From the NCBI GenBank assembly GCA_036785325.1, contig JAXIVH010000014.1, forward strand, positions 4,274,806 through 4,338,805: DNA of 64,000 nucleotides. The letters run 5' to 3'. This document shows, piece by piece, positions 1 through 22,680 of the stretch. Source of the DNA: Urophycis tenuis (taxonomy: Eukaryota > Chordata > Actinopteri > Gadiformes > Phycidae). Under the pieces are notes generated by a model. It saw only the letters and a program-made list of their open reading frames with translations, was not told the origin of the DNA and made no database searches. The translations under genes were made by a program, and so were the position numbers. Numbering within the stretch: the first letter of the stretch is position 1; every line of letters starts with the position of its first letter.

Positions 1-616
1 CGTGAATACAAAAAAATGACTGCACTAAACCAGATGACGACTCGTTCATTCTTATGTACATGACAATGGCTTTCACACATAACCCCCGATCCAAGTGTGC
101 AATACGAAATGCTGAGACATTTCATCAAGGAAAATTAAGTTCAGACACATACATACACTGCAGGCTACATATTCACACTAGCACACAGGTTAACTATGGA
201 GATATTTTCTTTTCAAAATAGGCTCTTTGAGCAACTCTACAGAGCTTACCGGGAACAAACATTGGTCATAGCCATTTATGCCTTGCAATACCAACTTCCG
301 CCACTCCGAACATTGTGCAAAAACACAAGCGTTTTTTTTCTGCATCGTGATCCTTCCCTAAAACAGGATCACAAGCCAGAAAAGAATCCGCTTTTAAAAA
401 GAGGCCCACTGAGATCCGTAGAGGCAATTTGTCAAACTAGAGTCCAACACATTTGTACACAAGGCAAGTAGTCATTGGACCCCCCCCCCGCCCCCCCCCC
501 CCCACCCCCCCCCACCCCGACCCCGACCCCCCCTCCCAAAGTAACAAACACTAAAGTAAAGTCCTTGGCTGTGACGGGGTGGCGCGACCCCATCCCATGC
601 CGGTCTTCTTTGGCTC
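1..616 (-). other. mycl: mycl 3' untranslated region
   Basis: Sequence downstream of the mycl stop codon on the minus strand. I see no other convincing coding region; short frames here lack family similarity. No canonical AATAAA is seen on the minus strand before the window edge, so the transcript end probably lies outside the window or uses a variant signal. The only structure seen is the C-rich (mRNA G-rich) tract listed separately. Confidence 0.6.
480..537. repeat. C-rich homopolymer-like tract (G-runs in mycl mRNA)
   Basis: Runs of 6-12 C separated by single A or G bases on the plus strand. In the mycl transcript this reads as successive G-runs about 80 nt after the stop codon. It is low-complexity sequence, and its length may be unstable or mis-assembled. 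Confidence 0.9.
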
Positions 617-2375
617 TCAGACGCGCCGGAGGTCCACCAGCCTGCGGAGGAGCTGCTGCTGGCGTCCCTTGAGGCGCTTCTTCTCCTGGGCCTGCTGCTT
701 CTCGCGGTGGTGGAGCTGCACCAGGTACTCCGTGGCCTGCGTCAGGATGGCCACCTTGGGGGTCTTGGCCGACTCCACCAGGCCCGGCACCTGGTCCCGC
801 AGCGCCATGAAGCGCGAGCGCAGGTCGTTCCGCCGCTTGCGCTCCAGGAAGTTGTGGTTCCGCCGGCGGTCCACGTCCTCGGCGTCCGAGCTGCCCGGCG
901 TGTCCGAGGACGACCCGGCCCGCCACGCCGAGGGGGACTCGGCGCGGCTGCGCTTCCTCTGGGGCTCGCCGCCGGCGCCGTCGTCCTCCTCCTCCTCCTC
1001 CTCTTCGTCACCGCCGCCACCGCGCCTCCCGTTGTCATCATCATCCTCGTCTTCATCATCATCATCATCATCGTCATCATCGTCGTCGTCGTCTTCCTCG
1101 TCCAGCTCCGGGTCGCTGTCGGGGGTGGGCGCGGCGTAGTTGTGCTGCTGCCGGTGGACCGACAGGTGGAAGCGCTTGGGACAGGGGTCGGCGCGGACCG
1201 TGAGGGTCTCCGGCCGCTGCGACCTCGCCAGGCGCCCGCGGTTCTGCTTGCTCTCCACGGTGACCACGTCGATCTCCTCCTCGTCGTCCTCGTCTGCCGG
1301 GGCCATCAGGGGGGAGAACCGTTAGACGTCATGTCCATTCAACTTTACTCCCGGCGACAGATTAGTGAGGCAACACACATGACTATGGAAATGGGTCAGA
1401 TGTGTGAACGGGGCCATTGACACGCCCACGTCAACTCTTGCACAGATAAAGACTGCCTGTGGTCAGGTACTCTAAACAATCTTCAACAATTTACATATGA
1501 TGAACCCATCAGGCAGTAAGAGGCGGGTGCAAGCTAATGTTGGAAGTCCTAAAGGGTGCCTCCCACGGCGGGTTGCTCTGTGTGGAGAGCGATAAATCAC
1601 CATGACCACCTATCAACCCGCCCTACTACCGCACTATCGTTCTAATAATAACACACATCAAGCTTAACTGCGACACGGACGCAGTTTTTCACAACCAGTG
1701 TATCTATGCAGTTGTGTACATTGTCAAAATCAAATAACATCTTACTTTAGCAATAGTCTGTCCGCCAATACACTAGATGGGTATATGCAATAGTCAAGGT
1801 TGAATTCGTGGTGGGGGTTTCTTACCCGAGGAATCCGATCGCGACTCCGAGCCCGACGAGGCGGGTTTCCTAAAGCTGTTGGTCGGGATTGTGAGAACCG
1901 CCGCGGGGTCAACACAGTCTGTCGCCAAGGCAGTGGCTAGTGACGCATCAGGTGAGGCGCACTGCGCTTTGCTAGCCCTCCCCAGGATCTGGGGCGCGGG
2001 GAGTCCGCGATTCTGGGCTGCAGACGTCAGACGCTCGTTGTTGACCTTCTCCAGCTGCTTACTGGCAGAGAAGCTACTCCACATACAGTCTTGGATGATG
2101 ATGGAGCTGAGGTTGCCAAAGAGCTCATCCGTGTCGGGTATGAACTGTCCCTCGTACTCGTCGTCTTGGCCCAGGACCTTGGAAAGCCAGCTGAGTTTGT
2201 CGCCCGGCGAAACGAGCATGGCCGCACCCCCGAGAGTCCGGGTGGGCGACATGGGCGGGGTGGGCAGGAGCTCGAACTTTTTCCATATGTCCTCGCTCGG
2301 AGCGGTCGACTTGTAAAAGTCTTCCTCGGTGTCGAAAGCCTCGAAAAAATACGGTTGATAACAGTCGAATTCCAT
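617..2375 (-). CDS. mycl: L-Myc proto-oncogene-type bHLH-Zip transcription factor
   Basis: Two coding exons, complement(1826..2375) and complement(617..1293), joined in phase 1 (donor G|GTAAGA, acceptor CAG|ACG), give 408 aa. The start MEFDCYQPYFF is the Myc N-terminus. Myc box I (FELLPTPPMSP, phosphodegron-like T39 and S43) and Myc box II (around 90-115, IIIQDCMWSSFSA) follow. The junction reads SDSSDEDDEEEIDVVTVE, the conserved central motif. After an unusually long Asp/Glu stretch, the basic helix-loop-helix leucine zipper occupies about 327-408 (NHNFLERKRRNDLRSRF). Overall it resembles L-Myc more than c-Myc or N-Myc: the protein is short, and mfsd2a lies head-to-head beside it as in mammals. 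It acts in the nucleus as a MAX partner on E-boxes (family knowledge). The a/b teleost paralogue cannot be assigned. Confidence 0.95.
1036..1103 (-). repeat. mycl: Asp/Glu-coding trinucleotide run inside mycl
   Basis: CAT/CGT/CTC triplets on the plus strand encode an almost uninterrupted aspartate/glutamate stretch in L-Myc, between the central EIDVVTVE motif and the bHLH domain. Acidic segments at this place are usual in Myc proteins, but this one is long and encoded by near-pure GAT/GAC repeats, so its length may be polymorphic. Confidence 0.9.
1294..1825 (-). other. mycl: mycl intron between the two coding exons
   Basis: The intron is bounded by a GTAAGA donor and a pyrimidine-rich acceptor ending CAG. 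No gene or recognisable repeat was seen inside it. Confidence 0.85.
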
Positions 2376-3165
2376 CTTCCCAACAAAAGTATTTTTCCGA
2401 GTTTGCAAAGACTACCACCTGGCGTTGATGCGTGTATTCCGATGAGCGACGCCGCAAGTAGTTTGCATTCAAGCCCGCACACCACCTGCATCACAAAATA
2501 ATAGTATTAGCGTCAACAAAATCAACAAACCACATTCACCTTAGGAAGGCGTCGGTCAACGTGCTCCATTGCATTGCGTTTCCCCATTAGGAACAGCAGC
2601 GCCTCTCCCCTCCAGCACGCGTTCTCCAAACGGGACCGTATTAATAATTGATTGCATGTTGCGGATGACCGCTTTGCAGTGGTAGAACAACTACCACGGG
2701 GAGATGTAACAACGTAATATAGTCCCGTGACCGTTGCAACAAAAGAGTAGACTTCAAAAAGAAAGAAAGGAAAAATAGCTCCGAGTGGGCAGTTTAAATG
2801 CCCTTTGTAATGGGCTGTAGCGCATTGACATTGGAGCTGGGGATACGAGGTCTCGCTTTGTTACACATGCTCTCTCCAAATGAGCAGGACTTCCGACTCG
2901 ATGTGACATTAAAATCAGCACCAAAACACGACTTTTTAAATAGGAAGGTCATCGACCTACACACGGCGTGCATCTACGTTTTCTTGGCGAAAAACTTTGT
3001 TCGGGTTGTAATTAGATAAATCCGTAAAAATCAGGAAGCGCTACTACTCACCCGCGTTGGTGATCCACAAACCACAATGCGTAATTGAGGACATGGAAAA
3101 TTCCTCACGGGTACCAAACTCCACAGTAAGAGATGAATAAAACCACCGGCGCCGATGCTCAGCTG
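2376..3165 (-). other. mycl: mycl 5' UTR, first intron and probable non-coding exon 1
   Basis: The coding exon has a good upstream acceptor (TTTTGTGATGCAG) whose exon begins at 2485, so about 110 nt of 5' UTR precede the ATG. A strong donor (GG|GTGAGTAG) ends a candidate exon at 3052. That exon would begin near 3165, downstream of a TATA-like box. A non-coding first exon is the usual Myc-family layout. The exon 1 boundaries are inferred. Confidence 0.55.
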
Positions 3166-3183
3166 TAAATATGCAGGCGGAAC

Positions 3184-3196
3184 GATATTATAACCC
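3184..3196 (-). promoter_or_regulatory. TATA-like element of the candidate mycl promoter
   Basis: On the minus strand the sequence reads GGGGTTATAATATCG, about 25-30 bp before the proposed transcription start and upstream of the splice donor at 3052. It is inferred from position and sequence only. Confidence 0.4.
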
Positions 3197-3199
3197 CTT

Positions 3200-3800
3200 T
3201 ATTTATTCAAGCTCTACAAACACACACTACTGGCTGGACTGCAACTCTTACTCTGCCGGTCTTAGGGAGCCACACAGTGCGTTTTTCGCGCCAGTGAGAT
3301 ATCCTGTTATATGATGATAGAATGAAGAGGGAGGAGCCACGAAAATATCTGCAGCGGTTGATCCGGGTAAGCCTTGTGATTTGCATAGAAGGCGGGGGAT
3401 GTGCTCAGCTCTGCCCAACCCTTTTAAGTCATTGAGGGGTTTTTTTTCTCCACTGAGTTTAAAAACAAAAATAAAAAACCAAATGAAAAGAAGATCTAAG
3501 CGAACAATAACATTACATCTCGGTGTCTTATAATCACCATAGCTGCATTGGCTGGAACTGTTTAGAATTCAGTTTACTAAATTATGAATTGGTTCATGAA
3601 ATCATAAAAATTGAACTGATTGTTGTTGCCTAATTCATTTTTTTTTATGGCAGTCAAACATGAGTGATTTAGAAATGACTAAACATGAAAATAAACCAAA
3701 GTGGTCTGTCTTGTAGCGAACTCCAAAAGACAGATCAGTGTGAACAGCTTAAAGATCAAAGGCTGCTCTACAAGACACCGATGTGTTACACAGTTTGACA
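3200..3800. other. intergenic, nothing recognised
   Basis: AT-rich sequence between mycl and the assembly gap. No coding region or repeat family was recognised. Confidence 0.6.
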
Positions 3801-4000
3801 NNNNNNNNNNNNNNNNNNNNNNNNNNNNNNNNNNNNNNNNNNNNNNNNNNNNNNNNNNNNNNNNNNNNNNNNNNNNNNNNNNNNNNNNNNNNNNNNNNNN
3901 NNNNNNNNNNNNNNNNNNNNNNNNNNNNNNNNNNNNNNNNNNNNNNNNNNNNNNNNNNNNNNNNNNNNNNNNNNNNNNNNNNNNNNNNNNNNNNNNNNNN
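3801..4000. other. assembly gap of 200 N
   Basis: Exactly 200 undetermined bases, a typical scaffold gap of unknown true length. Any open frames crossing it are meaningless. Confidence 1.
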
Positions 4001-4552
4001 TCTGAGGTATGCAAAACACAGATGTCGGTTGTAAAAGGGGGATGATCTTTGATGACGTCGCAGAGCCGAACACGATGCGCGTGTGTTCAACGTGAGGTTG
4101 TTTGATGGGACAAAGCAACGTCTAAATTGGGGACCGCGGCGCGCGGCTTAAGAACCGCGGCGGGCCACCCTGCCGTCGGCCACGTTCCCAAACACCTCGC
4201 TCCCCGCCGGCAAGAACAAAAAGAAAACACTTGGCCGCAGGAGATTTAGATGAGGGGGTCTTCGGGGGAAGGAATGAAAAACACTGAATCTCTCCACTGC
4301 TCTGCAGTAGCATTGTTGTGGTAACAATGCTTAACACCAACAATAGCCCGCTCCCCAAGTCATCTCCATCTTAACTTCAAGTTGCCCTCTTTGTCTGCCG
4401 TTGTTAAGAGTAGCATATGTGTGAGGTGGGGAGAAAGACATACAGAGTACAAGGGGGGTGGGGGTTGGGGCGGGAGGTATTAATGCGGGGCACTCATGCA
4501 GTGGACATTAACATCCCACTCAGTCACCCAGGGGAATCTGCGACTGGAGGAA
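4001..4552. other. intergenic, GC-rich patch, nothing coding
   Basis: A moderately GC-rich stretch (4120-4220) is followed by unique-looking sequence. No supported gene. Confidence 0.5.
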
Positions 4553-4563
4553 TGTGTGTGTGT

Positions 4564-4621
<58 letters not shown>
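4553..4621. repeat. (TG)n followed by a poly-G run
   Basis: About 12 TG units pass directly into a run of about 44 G. Long G homopolymers of this length are often unreliable in assemblies. Confidence 0.95.
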
Positions 4622-4622
<1 letters not shown>

Positions 4623-5130
4623 ACTTCGAGGTACTTTGAGTGGAATTGTCCTCATGGATGATTGCAGTGGTCCAGCAACTCTCTTGTATTGCACGCGACC
4701 TCTGGGACACCGCTTCGCTGACCTCTGACCTTCTCTCTGACCAATCTTAGAAAAAAAAGGCCAAAAAAAGGGGGCACATTTAAATAAGCACGGTGATCCG
4801 ACGGTATGACAAAGGCTGCGCGGAGGAGGGAGAAAGGGAATAAAACTCATTGAAAAACTTTATTGCTCCCCAGGGATGTCCAACACCATATCCTGACCCC
4901 CAGAAGGCCATACGATTGGAAACAGCAAGGCAAACATTACACTGCGACAAACAGCCGTTGCTACACACACATGGGTGTTTTCTTATGCAGAGTTCTGCGG
5001 TTAATGTTGAATTTAGTTTGGGTGTTTTTATTGATATCGGCGCTCACTGGCTTTTGAATTGTGCCGATGATAGATGAAGCACGATGTACATCACTGGTAA
5101 ATAAAGGACTTGAACCAATTACATTTCGGC

Positions 5131-5132
<2 letters not shown>
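4622..5132. other. intergenic, nothing recognised
   Basis: No supported gene, RNA or repeat family was seen between the two TG repeats. Confidence 0.5.
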
Positions 5133-5200
<68 letters not shown>

Positions 5201-5201
5201 T
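5133..5201. repeat. (TG)n microsatellite
   Basis: Near-perfect TG dinucleotide repeat of about 69 bp. Confidence 0.97.
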
Positions 5202-5468
5202 GTCAACTTGTGAGGAAAGTTTCCAACGGGTTCAACAGTTGGGTTAATACGGCTGCCCCCTGGTGTACGATTGGTGAACGCGTGCGTAAGAAAGGGATGA
5301 GAAAAGGGATAAGAACTACAGCAACAAAAATGCAAGAACAGTGCACAGTGCTCTGCGGAGCGGAGCGGTGTAAAAAGCTGGAGGCCCACGGCCCACATTG
5401 CTCACGGCAGTGGTGAAATGTAGTTCGCACAGGCCCTGGTGCAAGATGTGTCTAGTACGTATCATCCG

Positions 5469-6254
<786 letters not shown>

Positions 6255-6430
6255 GTGTTTTGCCCTGAATCAAAGTACACATATGTCAGTAGCTCTTTGT
6301 CTGTCTTTGTTTTACTCCTTGTATGCTGTGCTATGTGTACTGTACAATACAATACATTATACACAATTATTATTATGCAATTTCCCTCAGGGATCATTAA
6401 AGTAAGTATGTCTGTCTGTCTTGCTTGTCC
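6255..6430 (+). mobile_element. 3' end of a truncated LINE (Rex/L2-like)
   Basis: It ends in TTTCCCTCAGGGATCATTAA followed by AGTA and TGTC repeats. The same terminal signature, in reverse complement, ends the larger LINE copy near 23630-23700. The copy keeps only the 3' terminal segment, as expected from incomplete target-primed reverse transcription. Confidence 0.7.
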
Positions 6431-7562
6431 TGCTTGCCCTGTTATCATAGAAACTGTACAAGCAAGTTGAGCTGGACCTGAGTAACACTGTAGCACCCCC
6501 TTCTGGACAGTCAGAACAAATGTACACTGCGTTCTTTACTTGTGTATTCCCTGACGTGGCCCGACTATTTGCTGTTTTGGTTACGCAAGGGTGTAGGATT
6601 AGTTGCACTTGTGAAAATCTGAATGTTTATTAGTTTATTAGTCCGTGACGTCCGTCTGTGCATTTTAGGCTACATGGTCGTTTGTGTCTTTTCTTTTAGA
6701 AATTCTAAAAGGTCCATAAAAATACAAAGACTAGGGGTTACGCTCATAGGTTACGCTCATCTCACCACTTCAAGGAGAAAATTGGCCGCTGTTCTTCCAG
6801 GATCTCCTGATCCTCCTACCTTTTCATCAGCTGAAGATTTGTCACAGCCACACCCAAATGTAGTCCCAAATGATAGGCGGTGTGATAGATGGACAGGACA
6901 TTAACTGTGATTAACTGCTATAGGCATACTACTAGGGCCTATTTGGAAAGTGGGTGCAGAGGGATCAGATGGAATCACTTTTACTTTAGGCCAATATTTG
7001 ACTATGTTTGTGAACAGGGTGTGTATCCTCATCATGCATGTGCAATTTGATGTGTAACTGGCATTTGCAATCCAGTGGTGATCGACTTATGGCCAAGTAT
7101 TACAGACATAATGTATTTGTTTGTTTCCAGTTTGTCCATTTTGATATTTTGTGATATTTTGCTTCTATGAATTGTAAATGCTCACATTCCTTGTACACAG
7201 TTATTACCAATAACAAATATAAACTGACATAGGTATCAACCATGTCTGGCTGGTTTATCTGATATTGTCTGTAAAGTCTGATATTGCAGTCTCATGGGTT
7301 GGTGAGAACGTTTTAAGCACCTGTTACAATGGAGGATGTAACATTACAAAATGCACATTTAAGTTATTATGTTTCCTATTAATTACACTTTCACTGCATT
7401 ATGTGACATAAATTGATAAATTAGGATATCATGACATAGGCCCACTGTGTTACTTTGGCAATCTATTCATCGGCATGCAAGTTTGTCAGTAGCTAATATT
7501 TACTTTAATATTTGCTATTCGCTTTGCAGTTACATTGTGCTATATAAGAAAGGCTGCGGATA
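6431..7562. other. intergenic, nothing recognised
   Basis: AT-rich sequence. The only local feature is a 13-bp tandem duplication (GGTTACGCTCATA) near 6738-6760. Confidence 0.5.
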
Positions 7563-8365
7563 TTGACGGCTATCTTTTTACGTTTAACCCGTTGTTTATT
7601 GTATATAGCTGGCCAGGCTGGCGGCAGACGACTCGAGGAGGAGGAAGCGGAGTCTCTGCTGGGCCTTCTCGATGGCAGCCGTAGTGTTGACGAACCAGGT
7701 CAGGTCCTTTGTGATGTGGGTCCCCAGGAACTTGAAGGAGGCCACTTTCTCCACGCCTACTCCGTTTATCAGCAGCGGTGCGTGATTCCCCTGTCTGCCT
7801 CCTGAAGTCAATGACCAGCTCTTTGGTCTTGTTAGTGTTCAGCATCAGGTGGTTCTTGCCGCACCACTCTGCCAGCTCCTGGACTTCCTCCCTGTTTCAT
7901 CACCCCCCCCCCGTGATCAGGCCCACCACCGTGGTGTCATCGGTGAACTTGATGATGGTGTTCGAGGGGTGAGTGGGGGAACAGTGGTAGGTGCAGAGTG
8001 TATACAGGAGGGGGGCTCAGGACACATCCCCGAGGGGAGCTGGTGTTGAGAGTCAGGGTGGAGGAGCAGAGAGGACCCAGCTTCACAACCTGTGGCCGGT
8101 TGGTGAGGAAGTCCTTAATCCAGGAGCACATGGAAGGGGGAAAGTCCAGGCCTGCCAGTTTCGTGACCAGGATGTCAGGGCTGATGGTGTTGAACGCCGA
8201 GCTGTAGTCGACAAACAGCATCCTGACGTAGGTTCCAGGAAATTCAAGGTGTTGGAGAGCTGTGTGGTGGGCAGTGGCAATAGCATCCTCCGTGGACCGG
8301 TTTTCTCTGTAAGCAAACTGATGAGGGTTGATGTTCTGGGGGAGGTATGAATGTACTGACATCAT
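7563..8365 (-). mobile_element. LINE reverse-transcriptase fragment (decayed)
   Basis: Minus-strand frames read as pieces of a non-LTR reverse transcriptase: NRSTEDAIATAHHTALQHLE, YVRMLFVDYSSAFNTI and WIKDFLTNRPQVV in order, then LNTNKTKELVIDFRRQ and INGVGVEKVASFKFLGTHIT. Frame changes and stops show it is dead. The motif order and wording match L2/Rex1-like fish LINEs. No 5' region or intact ORF remains. Confidence 0.85.
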
Positions 8366-8664
8366 CTACCAAGACAATATTGTGTTTTACATAATGTGCT
8401 TATTGGTAACATTTTCTGAGATGATAGTCATCACACTGTAAGTACACAATACAAATACTTTTTCATTCTGACATGACTTGTAGGCCTTAAAATCCAATTG
8501 TTATGCGGATAATGGAATTTATTGGAATTTAATGAATATCACAACGGTTAAACATATATAGCTATCAGGGAAATGAGAGGGAATCATGTTACCAATATTG
8601 TAAATGATACACGGCAACCATATTCTTTAAATTAATTTAACAATTAATTATTTCATGTATCAAA
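8366..8664. other. intergenic AT-rich, nothing recognised
   Basis: AT-rich sequence between the LINE fragment and the hairpin. No gene seen. Confidence 0.5.
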
Positions 8665-8720
8665 TTGTGCCGCTGGTATTGCTTTGTTCATGTCTGAACA
8701 AAGCAATACCAGCGGCACAA
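8665..8720. repeat. perfect 26-bp inverted repeat with 4-nt loop
   Basis: Bases 8665-8690 and 8695-8720 are exact reverse complements separated by TGTC. The arms begin TTGTGCCGCTGG. A third partial copy (GCGGCACAA) follows within 15 bp. The feature lies about 290 bp upstream of the mfsd2a start codon. It could be a fold-back element remnant or a hairpin RNA. Confidence 0.95.
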
Positions 8721-8771
8721 ATAAAAGCGGCACAATAAAAATATAGCATTTTTATTGGTTGCCCGACTTGA

Positions 8772-8847
8772 TGATTGGGGTCTGATGGTCTGATGTGAAG
8801 CGTCGCGTCGTCCTTGAAATGACGTCGAATGACGTGTGCTACGTCAG
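8772..8847 (+). promoter_or_regulatory. CRE/ATF-like cluster upstream of mfsd2a
   Basis: TGACGTCG (8820-8827), TGACGTG (8830-8836) and TACGTCAG (8840-8847) lie within 28 bp, with an ATTGG (inverted CCAAT) near 8772. The cluster is about 165 bp upstream of the mfsd2a ATG, where a proximal promoter would sit. Function is inferred from motifs only. Confidence 0.5.
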
Positions 8848-9011
8848 CCCGGCATCGTGGATGAATGAGTTTGGGCGGCATGGCATGGAGACAGTCGTAC
8901 GACAAGCAGAGCAAAAGAACACAACGCCCTTAACGGACCGCATTTTTTGTTTTCTTCTTAAACGTACTATCGTCTGACGAACCTTTGTGTCGAGGTTCGT
9001 GCATCGAGGCA

Positions 9012-19970
<10,959 letters not shown>

Positions 19971-20945
19971 GGAGTTCGAGACAGGAAGCCAACCTAAAAG
20001 GACGCCATTTATTTGCAAGGCCAATCAAGAAGCACAACACCACCAAGGAGACTGCACAGGCCTTGTGTTTTTGGTGTAGCTGCACTACCAGTGGCCGTCC
20101 ACGTGGACAGCGTTTTCCGGAGAACTATCTTATCACGACAAGCCTTGGATTGCAGTGCACAACGCGGTTTCCTAGTGCCCTCTAGTGGTCACTTGGGTAT
20201 TTATTTCGTGTTTTCTCCTTAATTTATTGTCCAGCCCAGCCCTAAAGTACAGGATCAACCCTTGTTTAAGGGGTGGAGAGTAATTAAATTCTCAATCTAT
20301 GTTGGAAGAAGCTTTTGCAAAAATGCAGCCATTATTTGTCTTGTTTGTTGAGAATTGGAGCCATCATTTGTGCCAACATTAACTGGCTAAAGGTACAATT
20401 AATTTAAATTATTTGGTTGAAAGTATCTTGGTCAATTAAATACTTTTTCATACTTTTTCCCATTAGAGTTGCAATGAGATTTAAATTCAAATGTAAATGT
20501 TTTTTTGTTGTTTTTTTTTTGTTTTTTTTTAAGAATTGTAATCATAATGTACTTCCTCTGAGTACAGAGGTACATGTGAAAGTTCTTTCAGAGAAAAACA
20601 TAATGTAACCTTCCCATGGGAGGAACAATGCTTTACTTATTTATTAAAAAACAATTATTTAAATGATATATGTGAATTATGTATATTAAGGTCAGTTGAT
20701 GCAAATCCCAATTTGATTCTGTATTTATAGATCGTCTTTCAATTCTTTGTTGATCAATGCTTTTTTTGTTTCTTTGCTGCTTTGCATAAGACAATACAAA
20801 ATTGTTCATGTTTGCTTCTCTTTGGAATTTGTAAATGGATTGATTTGTTTCATTAGTTGTATGACTCCACTTACGTGGATGATGACTTAAATGGTGCTTT
20901 CAAATATTCTGAAGGGTCTGAATAAATCAACATGAACACTAGTCT
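19971..20945 (+). other. mfsd2a: mfsd2a 3' UTR
   Basis: AT-rich sequence after the stop codon, with no further coding potential. It runs to a canonical polyadenylation signal at 20921. Confidence 0.75.
20921..20926 (+). terminator. polyadenylation signal AATAAA of mfsd2a
   Basis: AATAAA about 950 nt downstream of the stop codon, the first canonical signal in an AT-rich 3' UTR. Confidence 0.65.
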
Positions 20946-21397
20946 CTATTTGTTGTTCGTTAAGCACTTCTACCAAGCCTACAACGTAGGAAGAAATTGT
21001 ACAAATACACCAAAGGATAATTGTATAAAGTTTGCATATCATAAGCTATATAAACTTTCAATCAACAAAATGTATGTTTGTATATATATATATGTGTGTG
21101 TATGTATATATACACTATATATAAACCCTCACTGGTTCTTCAACGACCTACTCTGCGTTCGTTCTTTTCTACTTTCTTTTTGGCGAGCGGCTGTGCGTAT
21201 AATCCACACGGGAGACGGAGGTTAAGGTTTAACCGAGTTTAAAGCAGGTTCCTCAGTGGTGGCAGTGGAATGTACTGTTGGTGGAGGGTTCTAGAGATCT
21301 GTGTCCGAGTCCCAGCTCAAATGATCTGCTTGAAACCTAGACCATTGTAGAATTACATGTTTTGACACTACGTGACATGTTCTGTTTATGTTACTGG
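20946..21397. other. intergenic, nothing recognised
   Basis: Contains a short TA/TG repeat at about 21085-21122. No supported gene. Confidence 0.5.
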
Positions 21398-21616
21398 TTT
21401 GATAGCGCAGTGGATAGAGCTGTTGGTAAGCTCTTTTGGAGACATGTGTATGACATGGGGTCAAGTCATGCCAAGAACACCCTTCAAAAGATAATTCTTA
21501 GTAGAACCTCTCGCATTTTCTGAGTTAGTGTCTCTGCGGTGCAGTGGTTAGAGCTGTTGCTAAGCTCTTCTTGAGACATGTGAACGACATGGGTTCAAGC
21601 CCTGCCAAGGGAATGT
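21398..21616 (+). repeat. duplicated tRNA-like (SINE head) sequence
   Basis: Two copies about 140 bp apart share ATAGCGCAGTGGATAGAGCT / GCGGTGCAGTGGTTAGAGCT and a GACATG-GGTTCAAG segment. The first part resembles a pol III A box. GGGTTCAAGCCC in the second copy resembles a B box, which is degenerate in the first (GGGGTCAAGTCA). Too divergent for a functional tRNA; best read as tRNA-derived SINE heads. Confidence 0.6.
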
Positions 21617-21723
21617 ATTGTGTAATCACAATGGGAATAAATAGATCTTGGTGAATGTTGGGAAGTGTTTATGCAGTCCTTGCGTGGGAATGGATGAGTG
21701 AGCCATTTACTCAGCCACCCTTA

Positions 21724-22680
21724 ATAATAATAATAACTTTAATTTATATAGTGCCTTTCAAGGAACCCAAGGTCGCTGTACACAGTGAGGCAGATAAAAA
21801 CAGATTATACAAGGAACAGGAGTTGAACATGGAACATGGAGTTGACTAGAGACCATAGGCCTTGGTGAACAGGTATGTTTTCAAGAGTTTTTTTTAATGT
21901 GTCCAGGGATGCAGCATTTCGGATCTCTGCCGGGAGAGAGTTCCAGAGGTGTGGGGGGTAGAGAGCAAACCTGTGTCTCAGGACCGCAGATTCCTGGTTG
22001 GGCTGTAGGGGTGGAGAAGGTCAGATAGGTACTGGGGGGCAAGGGCATGGAGGGATTTGTATGTGAGGAGGAGGAGTTTGTAGGAGATGCGTGACATGAC
22101 TGGGAGCCAGTGAAGGTGGGTAAGGCTGGGCGTGATGTGCTGCCAGGGCTTGGTGCGTGTGAGAACCCTGGCGGCTGAGTTCTGCACATGCTGGAGCCTG
22201 TCCAGGGCTTTGCTGGGTACCCCGGACAGGACCCCATTGCAGTAGTCCAGACGGGAGGTGATGAAGGCATGGATGAGGGTCTCTGCCACAAAGTCAGAGA
22301 GTGATGGCCGGAGTTGGTAGAAAGCGGTTTTGGTGATGGATTTGATTTGTGACTGGAATGAGAGAGTGGCGTCCAGAATGACACCCCGGTCACGAACTTC
22401 CGGGGATGGGCAGGTGGGGCAGCCATCCACGTCCAGGAGAAGATCTCCAACCTTCCGGAGCAGTGCCTTGGGAGCCACAACCATGAGCTCTGTTTTGTTG
22501 GTGTTTAACTTGAGTAAGTTAGATGACATCCAGGTTTTTATGTTGTGCAGGCAGTTGACAAGGGACTGTGGGGGGAGCTGAGTGGATGGTGTGGTGCTGA
22601 GATACAGCTGGGTATCATCGGCATGGCACCTACACCTTGTAGGTGGGTGGGAGATTAGAGCCCAGAACAGGTTTAGATGA
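21724..22680 (-). mobile_element. 5'-truncated L2-type LINE
   Basis: A minus-strand frame carries the reverse transcriptase YADD-like box (HADDTQLYLS), LLKLNTNKTELMVV, and the C-terminal signature LTHLHWLPVMSRISYKLLLL ... LHALAPQYLSDLL typical of L2-clade LINEs. The 3' end runs through a conserved tail (GGCACTATATAAATTAAAG) into ATT repeats at about 21724. Upstream parts are missing. Confidence 0.88.

Noticed and set aside
579..1420. Plus-strand open frames over the mycl 3' coding exon
   Set aside because: They are antisense shadows of the GC-rich mycl exon, whose minus-strand product has full Myc domains and correct splice sites.
3679..4118. Open frames of about 110 codons on both strands
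   Set aside because: They span the 200-N gap, so most of their length is undetermined sequence.
21398..21616. Functional tRNA gene
   Set aside because: The A-box and B-box remnants are present, but the arms do not form a convincing cloverleaf and the two copies diverge in the B box.
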